A stretch of 64,000 nucleotides of DNA from Planoprotostelium fungivorum (GCA_003024175.1 MDYQ01000337.1:1-64000); one strand, 5' to 3'; counted from the first letter of the stretch, positions 35,380 through 47,367 are shown. Notes: generated by a model from the sequence alone, not told the origin. A program made the numbers and translations.

Positions 35380-36692
35380 ATGCAGAATGATGGATTCAGA
35401 TATGCCGATCGCATCGCACCAGAAGAAGAGAACGTGCAGGTCATAGACTATTATTGTTCTCGGTATAAGCACACCGATCGAGACGGTTGGATTCGCAAGA
35501 TTACGAGTGGACAGATATCTATAGATGGCGTTACCATCACCGATCCAGACACAAAATTAAGAGGGAGAGAGTTGATCTATTATCGTCCCTCATGGATAGA
35601 ACCCATCGTTGAAGGATTAACTCCCGATCCAATAGTCATACTCCAGGAAGACGAACATTTTGTTGTATTTCATAAGCCTGAAGGATTGCCTGTACTTCCA
35701 TCAGGTGAGATTACTCGTACGTTCTATGAATGATTGAAGATCAGGTGATTATCTAGATACAACACTATTGCACTTTGCCAGAAGACATTACAGAGACAAA
35801 GGTAATCACAATGTAGCCTCCATCCTGTCACCGATTCACAGATTGGGAAGAGGTATTTATCATCACGATGCATCATGGGTAACATCTATATCCAGGAACT
35901 ACTGGAGCCATTCTCTTTGCCAAAACGAAAGAAGCTTCACGAAAGTTGAACTCAAGCATGCAGAATCACAAGATCAAGAAGAAATATCTCGCCCTCGCAG
36001 GTAACTCCATCTCATCTCCATCTTCTCGTTCGTATCACGAATTCTCTTTAGAGGGCATCATCGACCGAGACGAGTTTGCCATCGATCAACCTCTGGGTCC
36101 CGTCCCCTATCCTTTCATCACGCACACCGGTGAGTCATCTGATGATGAGGAGACTGAATGACAAACAGGAACCGTCTTTGGCGCTACAGACGAGGGAAAA
36201 CCTTCTCATTCTTACGTCAAGGTGCAACTTCCATCCTATAAACATCATCTTCACATCGTCGAACTACAGTGACGCCACACAGGTGAGACGGAGGGACAGA
36301 GAGAACAACCGAACAATCGTGGAGGTGACTCGTTTGTATCATGAAGATGTGTTCCTGATGCCCGATGCAGGTCGAGATCACCACCGGTCGGCCACACCAG
36401 ATCCGCATTCACATGGCATGGGTGGGGTATCCTCTTTGCGGTGATCCCCTCTATGGATTGGGAGGCATCCCCAACAAGAGGATCCAGGTGACACGGACCA
36501 AAGACATCACGTATAATACGATCACATGATTGATATGACTTCACGCGATGTTGACGGGTGCAGGTGGAAGACAGAGACGCCGTGCCTGGTGACTGCGGCT
36601 ATCTATTGCACAGTTGGCTGCTGCAATTTCCCCACCCTATCGAACACACCGTAACGTCTATCTGCTGCCCTCCTCCCCATCTGCTCGAATAA
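35380..36692 (+). CDS. RluA-type RNA pseudouridine synthase
   Basis: Isomerises uridine to pseudouridine in RNA. An S4-like N-terminus (WIRKITSGQISIDGVTI) precedes EHFVVFHKPEGLPVLPSG and the active-site region IHRLGRGTTGAILFAKT, formed across an intron. The catalytic Asp of the usual HRLDR is Gly here. I recall the same HRLGRG variant in some plant and fungal homologues, so it may be a subfamily trait. Then KKKYLALA, EVEITTGRPHQIRIHM-type substrate block (VEITTGRPHQIRIHMAW) and GYPLCGDPLYGLGG. TAA at 36690-36692. Converges with the ZIP gene. Confidence 0.85.
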
Positions 36693-36718
36693 AATACACG
36701 GACGACTTTTATTGTTTT

Positions 36719-38347
36719 TCAAGCGTTGAGACCAGAGTAGCTGAAGATGCTGGAGCTGAACATCATGAACAACACACCGACGAGGGTGCAGATGGTAGTG
36801 CATCTGTCCTTGGGATCGTACATCCTGTCTAGGTTTTAGGGTTTATCTCCATCATGTGGTAGAAATGTCCGTGTTTTATTTCGATTTAATGTTTTTCTCA
36901 CCTGGCCATAGGCAGCATTCCCTTTACACTGATGTAGATCATACAACCAGCCACGATGCTGAGGACGAGACCACCGGCTCCATCGTTGTAGTCTGTTGTC
37001 TTAACGACTGCGTAACCGATGGCAGCCCCAATGGGTTGAGAGCACACACCGATGAGCAGCGTGATGAGGAATGTCTATCACATCATGAGTCGTGATGTTG
37101 CATCAGATGAGAGAAGACAGAAGTCACCTTCCATCTCGACTGTGTCGCGTGGTAGATGGGCAGGGAGATGATGAGCCCTTCGGGGATCTGAATAAAATGT
37201 CAGAAATTCATTTTATTTATCATCTCACCTTGTGAATGCAGAGAGCTACACCGAAGATAGCACCTACACCGGTGGACTTGACTACGGTGATGAAGGTGGC
37301 CAGACCCTCTGGAATGCTGGACGCTGTCAATCGTCTCGTCTTCTCATCGTCATCTCACTTGTGGATGGCGATGGCAACTGCCATCTGGAGTCCAAACTTG
37401 TAGAGGTTGACTTGTTGTTCGTGAACTTCGTCTCCTTCTTCGTGTAAGAGGTCTTCTCTCTCTTTGGTGCTGTTCTTGTCGGATGACCCTGTCATCTTGG
37501 GAGGGTTTACGATGACGGTGATGGGCTCTGGCTCGGCCATGGACTAGAGATTTCTTTAGAAGGTGGATTCGGACGAATGAGAGATCACCTCGCACTTGCA
37601 TTCTCCTCCTGGAGGGGCATCGGGATCGCAGCCACAGCCGCAATCTTCGGGGTTGACTTCTTCCTTCTTCTGGACCACAGGCTCTTCCTTCTCATGTTTA
37701 GAAGATGTCAAATGAGATGTCGAAATGCACCTGGATGGCATCTCCAATCATGGTATCACAGGCACAAGGCTTGATTCCTTTAGGTGCCAATTTGACGGAC
37801 AGCCAAGATGTGAAGGCGATGACGAGCATGCCACAGAGGACGCAGGCGACGACCACGAGACCAGCATGTTGAGGCTCGAAATATCCTGAATCAGCTAGAG
37901 AGTCCACAGCATCAGGTGTCAAGTCCCACAGAGAGAGAGCGAGGAGAAGTCCACCAGCGAATGCCATCGTGCCTGCGAAGAACATTTTGTTCCTGCGATA
38001 CGGATGAGAAGGTGTAGTCGTTGATACCACGTCTCACTCTAAGAGGACCCACGAGGGATTGATCTTGGACAAAATGTAAAGATCGATGATTGGGATTAGA
38101 GCACCTGTCTGTGTCAGCCCGATGGTACGGCTCGTCTAGATTCACCTAAAGAAGAGAAACCAGCAGCCAAGAAGGTCAACCCGAAACCCAAACCGAGTTG
38201 TTGAGAAGTCAACTGGGTGGTATCTGTGGAGTTATCGGCAGCATCGGTACCTGCATCGCTCGCATGTCCTCCAGCGCTGTGAGAGATGCTCAGACAGATG
38301 CACACGGCGGCAATCAAAAAGATCCTCTGTATCAAAGACCAACCCAT
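36719..38347 (-). CDS. ZIP-family zinc/metal transporter
   Basis: Membrane transporter importing zinc or iron into the cytosol. Signal-like N-terminus MGWSLIQRIFLIAAVCICLS at ATG 38347. Transmembrane segments include FFAGTMAFAGGLLLALSLWD and GLVVVACVLCGMLVIAFTSW. A cytosolic loop holds a dense Cys/acidic cluster (EDCGCGCDPDAPPGGECKCE) that could bind metal. The ZIP signature is intact: HNIPEGLATF, formed across an intron, and HKIPEGLIISLP. The C-terminal segments (IGAAIGYAVVK, LSIVAGCMIYISVKG) and FSYSGLNA end at TGA 36719-36721. Confidence 0.9.
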
Positions 38348-38863
38348 CCTGAATCATACGTCAATGGCGCCTGGGTGGAGGTCGACCGCCTCTTCTGAAC
38401 GATGAAGAAGAGGGAAGGTGTCGTCACCCTCACCTGTAACGGACCTGGGGAAAAATGGAATAAACCTGCCGCAGGCAGAACAAGAAGAAAAGTTTAGACA
38501 ATCCTGCAGTACTGACACAAGGGATGTCGGGCAGTTGACACCGATACGTTCAGGACAATAGCCATTGGCTCTCTCTCAACCTCTTCAATAGGGGAGTGTG
38601 CTGCGGCTTGTGAAGGCGCCATTGACAATTCGTCTCAGTTGAAAAGTTGTAGATCCCTTGCTCGCCGATGAGATTGCCACACACCGATGAGAGAAATACA
38701 TCACTATTCATCTATGAATGGTTTCTCTCATCAAAAGATGAAAAAGAACCATCATCTTCGTCTGTATTCACCCCGTGTCACCCAGATGGCGTTGTAGAAT
38801 CTCATCTGTGATTTCGGGAAGGTGGCGTTTTGGACAAAGAGCCAAGAGAGCCAGGAGGTTGAG
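38348..38863. other. intergenic, divergent
   Basis: 516 bp between the ZIP start (-) and the two-TM ectodomain gene (+). It holds an AGTTGTAGATC match near 38,648 and an exact CGTTGTAGA at 38790-38798. No convincing gene seen; the open minus frame at 38768-38968 is the shadow of the plus-strand first exon. Confidence 0.45.
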
Positions 38864-40392
38864 ATGGTCGCAGGGAACGATGTAGAGATGGAGAGCCATG
38901 CGGATAACGCAACGGTAGAGAGTCACGTAGATCCAAAGAAACAGGTGATGTGATTCATAGATCACCACCTCTTAATGTCGAGCAGAGGGAGAAGGAGAGA
39001 AAGAAATACTTTGAATCGCGCATCCATTCGAAATATGTTCGTATCTTCCTGGCCATCATGTGGATCGCATCCGTCGCTGTCTTCTTCTGTGAGAGTTCTC
39101 AATCATCCTCCATCATCTCCCATTGACACAGAGACTATCAGTCTGGTTGATTCCTGCCTCAATAGAGTATCAGAAAGGTCTGAAGAACCCATCTTCATCG
39201 GTATCGACAGAATCCATTCCTGATGTCCCCGTACCTCGTGTTCTCATCTGTAACTGGAATCAAGACAACACCGGGGACCACTCGTGTAATTACTGTAACA
39301 TCACACTCCTCAGCTGCATTGAAACGAAGCACAACACGAATTGTGCGGACCGATGGATTCACACACCGAAAGTGACTCCGTGGGGTATCTTCGAGTGAGT
39401 TTCATTCGAGTCTATGGATGATTGATGGATGCAGCTGTTACACGTTTAATGATGAGAAGGATAATGTCTCCCTGTCGAGTGACATTGGATACGCAGGCTC
39501 TGTCGCCACCCTTTGGAGTGTGCCACCTCCTCCCGTCTGTGAGTGTCCATCATCACATCACCCTCCAATGTCATTGCATCGCTGTTGCATGATCGTAGAA
39601 CGTACTTTCAATGATGGAACATCGATTGAATGATTTCTAGCGACATTTAGCAGAGAAGGAGCTCAAGTTAGTTTCTTCGTGAACAATGGATCTCTCATCT
39701 CAAACAACACCATCTATACAGAATCAAGGTTCGCACCCTTTCGCTTGGACACCTTCTATTCACTTCAATACGTTCAAATTCAGCACACAGAACAGGGCGC
39801 AGGTATGTCTTTTTCGTTTCGTTTAAACAAACATCATGATTATGATTCTTGCAACATCAATCGATAACAGTTGTTTTTTATCTTCGATCGCTCCCAAAAG
39901 AGTCCAGTAGTCATCATCGGTCGATCTGTGATGATCCATCATCAAATCATCCGTCACCACATAATCATCGCTCACCCTCTTCACAGAAGACATCCCAGAC
40001 GAATTCTACTACCAAACCGTAAATTCTCACACCAACCTCATCGTGAACACCAGCAATCCATTGGCCAGATCGACACGTGAGCCATCCTCCATCTTCTCAT
40101 CTGATGCCGTCGGCTGACACGAGACGATCAGATTACATCGGCATCTCGTGGGGTCTGCAGACGCTGAGCAAGAAGGTCATCATCTATAAGACCGATTTCA
40201 CTCTCGAAAACTTCTTCGGTGACTTTGCAGGTATATTGGGTGCACTTGTGGGGTGAGACATCTTCTCATAACCCTCTCCATTGTTGACTCGACATCAGAA
40301 TCAGCGCGCAGAAGTTGGCTGGATCTCTCCCCATCTTCTTTTATTCGATCGTCTATAGAACGTTGCACCCCACAGAAGACTATTGGAGATAA
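38864..40392 (+). CDS. two-transmembrane protein with Cys-rich ectodomain
   Basis: First exon MVAGNDVEMESHADNATVES joins in phase 0 to QREKERKKYFESRIHSKY, then a first membrane segment (VRIFLAIMWIASVAVFF). A large extracellular part follows with paired Cys (CNWNQDN, CNYCNITLLSC) and sequons, then the C-terminal membrane segment (ENFFGDFAGILGALVG). The tail SLPIFFYSIVYRTLHP ends at TAA 40390-40392. Two TM helices around a Cys-rich ectodomain resemble ENaC/degenerin or P2X channel topology, but I see no diagnostic motif, so channel function is speculation. Confidence 0.6.
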
Positions 40393-40573
40393 AGAAGAGA
40401 GAAGAGAGGATCTCGTTTGTTTTGAAATTGAATTTTATTTTCCGTGGGTTTCATCACAAAGCCGATCTTGTCGTCATCACACGGACGCATCGGACGAAGA
40501 GCTTCCGTGAAGAATTGAGAGGACATAGAGTAGTATGTGGTGAAAAGGGAGGTCTGTTGGGAGAATCATCATC

Positions 40574-42607
40574 ATGTCAGCCACTAAAAAGAGCACTGCG
40601 CCAAAGAAGTCTTCGCCTGCCATTAAGGCATCAATCAAAACGACGGCCAACCCAGGTGTGTGATTGGTCAGACATAATCACTTGCTCAATCGAGCATGCA
40701 GCCTCTAAAACGTCTACTATAACAGACCGAACGAAGGTTCAAAATATAAATCGAGTTGTCTCGGCTAAGACCACACCTGCCAAAACGACTACGTCATCCA
40801 TCTCAGTTAAGAGATCCACACCAACAAAGACGGAGATACCGAAATCAACAGGTGATAGACAGAAGACACGTTCTTCTCAATTTTCAACAGAGAACTTCCT
40901 CGATGCATTACCCATCGAGATCCTGATGGAGGTCCTCAGCTTCCTCAAACTGCAAGACATTGCTCGGTTCAGTTGCACCTGCAGAGAGTACGTCTCTCAC
41001 CCTCATTCGATATCCATCATTTCCCGATGTTGATTCTGCAACGCAGGTATCAGGAATTATCCAATCACCCTCGCTATTGGAAGAAATTATATTCAGACAT
41101 GTTATCTGATAAGAAAGAGCGAGATGATCAGTTTGATTACAAAGACCAACTCAAGAAAGGCCTCATGCGATCGCGTCTGACGCGCACACAAAAGAGGATC
41201 AACGAAAAATTTCCCACGTGTAACACAAGCGGAGAGATGAAGAAGCTGAATCTGGCGTGGACGATCCACCTGAACGACAGTCTCCACTGTCCGGTGAATC
41301 AGAGACAGGTCTTTCACTTTCACAACATGTGCACTGTCTTCTGTAATGAGATACCGTCTTTTAAATCTCCCACGGGAGAGAAGAGACTGACCGCGAGGTG
41401 ATCAGCTTGATCAACATGATCCATGTCATCATCTCGATCGTCATCATCATGACGATCAGAGTTGTGATCCATACGACAGGGCAGTACAGTCTTTATCAGT
41501 TTCAGTGAGAAGTCTCTGGATCGATTCTCTATGGAATAAGCCAATCGTCAGCATCAAGAGCATGAAATACAATCAATGGAAAGAGGTAAGATCACACACA
41601 CGATCATGTCATCTCATCATCGATCGCATCGATCTCATCTCATCACACGAGTCATCGTAGTTTCCAACATCTAAAACCGATGAACCGTTGTAGATCGACA
41701 GCGACGACAACATCATCATCATGGACATCAGCCCCGATCAACCTCACAGCATCTTGATCGGCCTTTGGAAAGACAAGACTGATGAGACATCGATTCATCC
41801 TGCCCCCAATTCAGAGTTGGCTTGGATTATGATCAGTGTACACCACGCCCAGCTCCTGCAGCTGTCCAGCCTCCAGCCTCAATTCACCAGGATGAATCCA
41901 CACCAGGGGGACACGGGCTACACGGTGTACGCACAGATACGTACGGCGGGGACGTCTAAATGGTCCAACATCTTCTATCGAGTAGGGAGACGGTGGAGCG
42001 ATCGAGTTTGACACAGATGCAGGTAGATTTGAAGAGAGATGCTGCGGGTCGATCTATTTGTCTTTGTCAGAACAGAGGTGAATCACTCTCTTCACCCCTT
42101 CAAACGTGAACCGTGTGACCACACCATCATCACATGGATCGAGCATAACATAGATCTATCCAATGGATATGTCTTTCATCTCGTCGATTCACATCCATTC
42201 GTTTGAAAATTCACACTTGTACCTCTTCGATCTGACGCCATTCTCCATAGGTAGACCCTCACACGTCATGGAAAAGAGGTTGAGCTTACCTTGGAAGGCG
42301 GGAGGTTTCTCAGGTACCTTACTCGACGTCTTCTTCTTCGATATCGTCGTCTTAGACAGTGAGTCCCCTCTCTTCCTTCCAAACTGAAATCGCGTCAGGT
42401 GCAAATTTCATCGTCTGGTTTCACTCTCAGGCAGTCAAATTGGAACCTTCACCACCTGAAGTGTCGTCGAATTACGATCACCCTGATGATTCGATCTATT
42501 TCAAGTGGAGTGTAAAAGAACAGAGGGGGAGGGTGGACGGCACTGTGCTGTACTCGGCGGACATGGAGCAGACGATGATCGTGGATTTGTCTCTGAGATT
42601 GTTCTGA
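40574..42607 (+). CDS. F-box protein
   Basis: Low-complexity basic N-terminus MSATKKSTAPKKSSPAIKAS, then the F-box LDALPIEILMEVLSFLKLQDIARFSCTCREY (quoted in part: LPIEILMEVLSFLKLQDI) and YWKKLYSDML. The rest is a beta-rich C-terminal domain (SILIGLWKDKTDE, ELAWIMISVHHAQLLQ, IYFKWSVKEQRGRVDG) ending DLSLRLF with TGA at 42605-42607. Several introns keep frame; one uses CCGTTGTAG as acceptor at 41693. The C-terminal domain probably selects substrates for an SCF ubiquitin ligase. Target unknown. Confidence 0.75.
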
Positions 42608-42996
42608 AAGAGTTTGAGGAATGATAAAAAGTGTGAACGGTGAGACGGTTCGATGAGAAACCCCGACGATTTGAATCGAATTTCGATTGTACACTAGTGC
42701 GCGTCGTTAAAGAAACAACAGATTAGTGCAGGATCTAACCGATCCAATGTCAGGGCATCCGCAATTCCACCGAAAGGGCTCTTTGCGACCACCCCCGTAT
42801 TTCGGTCTGCCATCCAATCACAGCAACAGATGACGTCACAGCAACAGATTGATAGGCGCACACGATTGCCCTTGGCTTTCGCCGACGGATAGACAGACGC
42901 CACTGAGACGTCCTCCTAAACAGCGTACGCAACTTGAATCGCAAATGATGGCCGGTAGAGTACGAACTCATTCTTCTATCAAGAGAGAGTGACGAC
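42608..42996. other. intergenic region upstream of the DMT transporter
   Basis: About 390 bp. The only standout is a TGACGTCA palindrome embedded in a short direct repeat (listed separately). No gene seen. Confidence 0.45.
42817..42850. promoter_or_regulatory. CRE-like palindrome within a direct repeat
   Basis: TCACAGCAACAGAT occurs twice with TGACGTCA (42831-42838), the classic bZIP/CREB site, between and overlapping the copies. It is about 160 bp upstream of the DMT transporter ATG. Binding is inference. Confidence 0.4.
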
Positions 42997-44399
42997 ATGA
43001 TCAGGATACCCAGGTTCAGCGATAAGTTAAGACGGGCCAGAGATTGGGTGTCAACACGTAGGACCTCTTTAACGGTCCACGGTGTCCTCTTCATCGTGCA
43101 GGTGCTGAATCTCACCAACATCATCGCGATGCGGTATGCTGCGCCGCACGTGAATCCATTCGGTGAGCTCTTCAAGTGATGTGGCGTTGATGACACGAAC
43201 AGTTTACACATCTCTCAAATTTCTCGTCGCAACTCCTGTTCTCTTCGTAGCAACTTACTCTGCAAGAGAGACCAGAGTAAGACGGAGTCTGAAACATCAC
43301 ATTGAAGCATCTCAGATCATGCCGAAAGGACCTGTGTGGCTGTGGCTTCTATCTCTTCCAGTGCTAGGAGTGGTGCTGAACAACATCTTTCTTGCCACCG
43401 CGATGCGAAATGTGTCGGCGTCCAATGCTGCCATTTTCCTTCCCGTGGGTGAGTGGATGTCCTTTGATTCTTCCTGATGATGCGTCCAGTGACGGCTCTG
43501 ACCCTCTTCTTCTCTCTCGTCTCGAAGCAAGATGCGTTCACGTGGAAGAAGGTAATGGGAAAGACGGATCGATGTCGGAGCTGAAGTCTCTACAGCTGGC
43601 GGCGATTCTGCTGTCAGTGGTTGGTATGGTCATGCTCTTTGGAGTGAGTCATCTGACAAAGATGTTGAACTTCCACGAATTAAAAGGGAGCCTCTTCATG
43701 TTAGGAGCTGTCATAGCCACGGCCATCTGTCTCACCATACAGAAAATCATCTTGAAGGTGCGTCAAGAATTGAACTAACTCTGACGTAACACAGGATCTA
43801 CCTCTCATCGTATTCGTCTCGTGGTCGATGTTATTTGGAGGCACCGTCATTTGGTCTGCCACTTCGGTACTATTCATAACAGGGGTTATAGAGCTGGCGT
43901 TTCAGATACCTCCTTACGCCTGGGTGATGGATCCTTCACAGAAGATCATGAGGCACTAACTCACATAGGCTTGCATCCTCTTCTCTGGACTCTTTGGTAC
44001 CGCTGTTGCCTGCGTGGGAACGATTTGGACACTGAATCACACCTCATCTGCCACCGTCACGACTTACAACTGCATCCAGATATTAGCCGCACCAGCAGCT
44101 GCGTGGCTGATCCTAGACGAGCCGATATCTTTCATGAGTCTATTGGGTAATCATCTCGATTCTGATCGTAATGCTTCCATCATCCGATTCTGAGTGATCC
44201 AGGGGCACCGTTCATCTTGTTGGGACTTCTCATCACAGTGAGGGAGCAGAACATCAGAGAGAGGTGCACTGAGAACGTAGTGGTGCTACGAACGAAGAGC
44301 CACCCCAGCAAAGAGAAGAGGCTGCAGACGTCTGGTTATGTCGCTGTCGAAGTCCTGGATCAAGAACCCGCAGTGGTTTGCAGTCCTCGATGTTCATGA
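42997..44399 (+). CDS. DMT/EamA-type transporter
   Basis: Polytopic membrane protein of the drug/metabolite transporter superfamily. ATG at 42997 (MIRIPRFSDKLRR). Hydrophobic helices include VLFIVQVLNLTNIIAMRYAA, LLSLPVLGVVLNNIFLATAM and LAAILLSVVGMVMLFGVS. The second EamA repeat ends in the typical SATVTTYNCIQILAAPAAAW and LILDEPISFMSLLGAPFILL. The cytosolic tail ends at TGA 44397-44399. Five or more introns. Substrate cannot be told; relatives carry amino acids, nucleotide sugars or small metabolites. Confidence 0.8.
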
Positions 44400-44530
44400 G
44401 ACATCTCATATAAATAATATCTATCTGATGTGATGATAATCTTGATGATGAACTCTGTCGCCGCGATCATCACAAACAGAACGATAGATGCCAATCGAAA
44501 GACAGAATAAAAGTGAGACGACCATCGATG

Positions 44531-45493
44531 TTACATTTCTACTGCTCCCTGGTTCTTGGACAAGCTCTTCAGAGAGGGATCTAATTCTGTGATACATAGA
44601 ACACTGTTCTTTCCATACAATTTCTCTTCGTATTTACACAGTTGCTTCAGAAAGCCACTGCGCATCGTGTGAGCCAGACATGATCTTCATCGCGATGGTG
44701 AACGTCACCTGTTTGGATTTACGACCGGGCGTTTCTCTCGCACAAAATCGAAGGCTTGTCTAAGAGTCATAGACTTGTGTTTCATCAGGTAGGCGATAAT
44801 GATGGTGGCCGATCTCGAGACACCAGCAGCACAATGGACAATGACGAGTTCTCCTTCCGTTCTCGCTTGTTCTTCAGAGGATCAGAAGACGATATAATTC
44901 ACGTCTTCTCACCGATCCAGCGATTGGTCTCTTCAAAATGTGACATCAGATCTTGTTCTTCGTCATCTTCGAAGCAATACTTCTTGTAATAAAAGTCCGT
45001 TGGAAAACAGTTCTCGATCTCATCGGCGACGTTCAAGATGTTGATAATGTGACAGCCCCTGGTAGGTATTCTTCCTTTCGCATACAGAAAGTCCCATTCT
45101 AGGTGAAGGAGTTTCTGTCTGTTTTGGACGCCAAACATACTTCCCAGATATAGGAAGTCGAGAATGACCGATGGATCAGGTCCTGTGTAATGTCAACATT
45201 GGAAGATGAATCATTCGCATTCTATCGTTACATAATAAGAGGTAGATGATTTATATCACTGTCAGCTCACCCGATGCTTGAGAAAACAGTTGTAAGAGGG
45301 CCAATGGGGGTGATGTATGCTCTTGTTCCATCTTCGGGGTCAGAGGTGCCGTCGAGCCCTCGTCTTTGAGTCGCTTCTGTCCACATCGCGGGCACGGTGC
45401 AGCTCTCGCATCCTCCTCTAATACATGCAGTGAACAACTGCCACATTCCAACCACCCCTCTAAACCCAATGTTTTCCAAGTCGGTTTAGACAT
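44531..45493 (-). CDS. dual-specificity protein phosphatase with N-terminal zinc-ribbon-like motif
   Basis: ATG at 45493. The N-terminus has a C-x2-C ... C-x2-C set (CGSCSLHVLEEDARAAPCPRC) predicted to bind zinc. A DSP domain follows: ILDFLYLGSMFG, ILNVADEIENCFP, FEETNRWIGE, the catalytic loop VHCAAGVSRSATI (HCx5R intact) and AFDFVREKRPVVNPN. The last exon FLKQLCKYEEKLYG runs to TAA 44531-44533. It removes phosphate from Tyr and Ser/Thr. Some eukaryotic DSPs carry a Cys cluster at the C-terminus; here it is N-terminal. A 28-codon upstream frame ends in TAATG overlapping this start. Confidence 0.88.
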
Positions 45494-45579
45494 TACAGTT
45501 GTGATTCTACGTCGTCGGTGTCTTGAATGACTCTGGTGTTGCTAGGAATGGTTGTCAAGCAGATCTTACAAACTCGCAT
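45493..45579 (-). CDS. short upstream open reading frame with CxxC
   Basis: 28 codons starting MRVCKICLTTIPSNTRV and ending TAA, whose last base is the A of the phosphatase ATG (TAATG). It could be a uORF that permits reinitiation on the phosphatase mRNA. Alternatively it is an unrelated remnant. Translation is inference from position only. Confidence 0.35.
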   Translation of the reverse strand: MRVCKICLTTIPSNTRVIQDTDDVESQL

Positions 45580-45617
45580 TTTTGTGAAGTTTTTTCAAAG
45601 TTTGGCGAAGAACTGGC

Positions 45618-46859
45618 TCACCTTTCACCTCCTATAAACGAGATGAAGCCCTCCCAATGGAACGATGATATGGTAGATATCTCATCCTCTTCTCACCTTT
45701 GAAGGTGACGATCACCTGAGAACCATCTGTGATCGCAAAAGAAGACGTCACATCTTTGCACATTGATGGATGAAGTCGACCTTTATGTATATAACATCTA
45801 ATCCACCCAAGTTGTCCTTCGAAACACTACGGGTATGCACTATCCCCATAGTTCTACGATATCTGACACCCACCACCTAACGTCTCATCAACTCGATGTC
45901 CATCCAATGTCCATGTTTGGCTCACCAAAACAAGAGTTTTTACTGTGTAACACTTTGATCTCGTCGCTCAGATCATCTTGCCCGGCCGTCTTCTCTTGTG
46001 ACGTTTCCGTCTGATCATCGAGGGCACTGAATAATATGAAAGAGAACATGACAAACTCCTGGACACGATCAGATGAGAGGTGAAGTTGACTCACGTCAAA
46101 GTCTAAGACTGAGCTAGTGTTGATGTTGTAGGAGCGACAGTTGGCCAGAGCAGCTTCCTCAGATACCCCAATCATGCGGAGGAGGAGGCACATGCGAACG
46201 AATTCTACAGCTGGTGTCCCTTTAGACGTCTTGCAATTGGATGCGACCTTAAATAATTGTTTGGCATGACGGTGTCTGATGATTACTTCAGTCGATTTGT
46301 CACCGTATGATGCACGAGGAAGATTGACAACTTACAAAACGTTGAGAGACTTCCCAGATTCTAACCCTGCCAGAAGAGCTACGATGAGGAAGAACTCTGA
46401 GAAGGCTATACTCCCCAGATCGTCTACATCTTTAGACGCTGTCAGACTGAGATGCATTTCACATCGACTCTCACCGAACAGATCGAATAGCTCTAATATA
46501 CGATGATCGTGAAAATCAGTGAGTTTACGGAGGAAGAGCAGGAACTGATCTTCGCTTAGACTGTTGTCCACTCCAGAATGAGCAAGAAACCAAGATTTCA
46601 GATTCTCGTAGCCTTTCTCTGAGTATAACATGTCGAACGTTCGCAATAGCGACGGTGTCTGTTGATGTGTCATTTCGAATCATATCGCATGGTGTCGTTC
46701 GCTCACTCGTGTCGCAGGCGGTTCAGAAGGCCCTGTGAGACCTATATTAGGTAGTTTAGTCGTCCCTCTCTGTGTGAGTGGGACGGAGGGTGCTCTCTTT
46801 GTGGCTCTATCTTCTTCGCTGTACAGAAGCTCTTCAAAGAAGTGCAAGTTCAATCTCAT
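45618..46859 (-). CDS. EF-hand-like protein
   Basis: ATG at 46859 (MRLNLHFFEELLYSEEDRA). Helix-loop-helix pairs resemble degenerate EF-hands: LSEDQFLLFLRKLTDFHDHR, LFDLFGESRC, then DLGSIAFSEFFLIVALLAG and NTSSVLDFDEFVMFSFILF. The overall plan recalls the EFCAB9 type of flagellar EF-hand protein (family memory). Calcium-ligand positions are mostly not canonical, so it may not bind calcium. The C-terminus (TMGIVHTRSVSKDNLGG; GFISFIGGER) ends at TGA 45618-45620; the last two exon joins are uncertain. Confidence 0.6.
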
Positions 46860-47367
46860 CCGATCAACCTCTTTCACTCTCCATCAGATCGTGACCGAAA
46901 TGAGGCGCAACATTCAAAATTTATTTTTAGCATCGCAGCGAGTGGCTCACATCGCGATAGAATAGAGTAGGTTCGGTATAGATTCAAAGCTCGCCCGGTG
47001 CTGCCGTCGACATTCGTGTTCATATTCGTCTTTTGAGCATTCTTACTGTGTCGGTAAATTCTTGCAGTCTAGAGTCATTCGGCCAGCTGCGAGAAGTTAG
47101 AGGTGTCCGATCGGTGATATCCTCCGGGGCCACCGGCAATCATCGTAAAACCTGGCCACCGCTCTCGCACTTCGACCGCATAGATTCAGTGGTTCGTGTC
47201 AGAGACTCACTTTGGAAAGACATGCAGACGCCGTCACATGCGAACCGCTCAGCGCCCGCACGGTCCAACATATTCAGGTCATGTCATACGTAACCATCTA
47301 GAGTTTTCCATCAATTTCGAAGTCACGTGGATGGCACGCGTTGGGAGCAGTCAACTACTCTTCAAGC
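46860..47367. other. intergenic, divergent
   Basis: 508 bp between the EF-hand-like gene (-) and the ATP-grasp gene (+). Open frames here have no domain-like content. No repeats or clear promoter elements seen. Confidence 0.45.

Noticed and set aside
38768-38968. Hydrophobic minus-strand frame as a separate small membrane protein
   Set aside because: The plus strand here holds the first exon of the two-TM protein, joined in phase 0 to the next exon.
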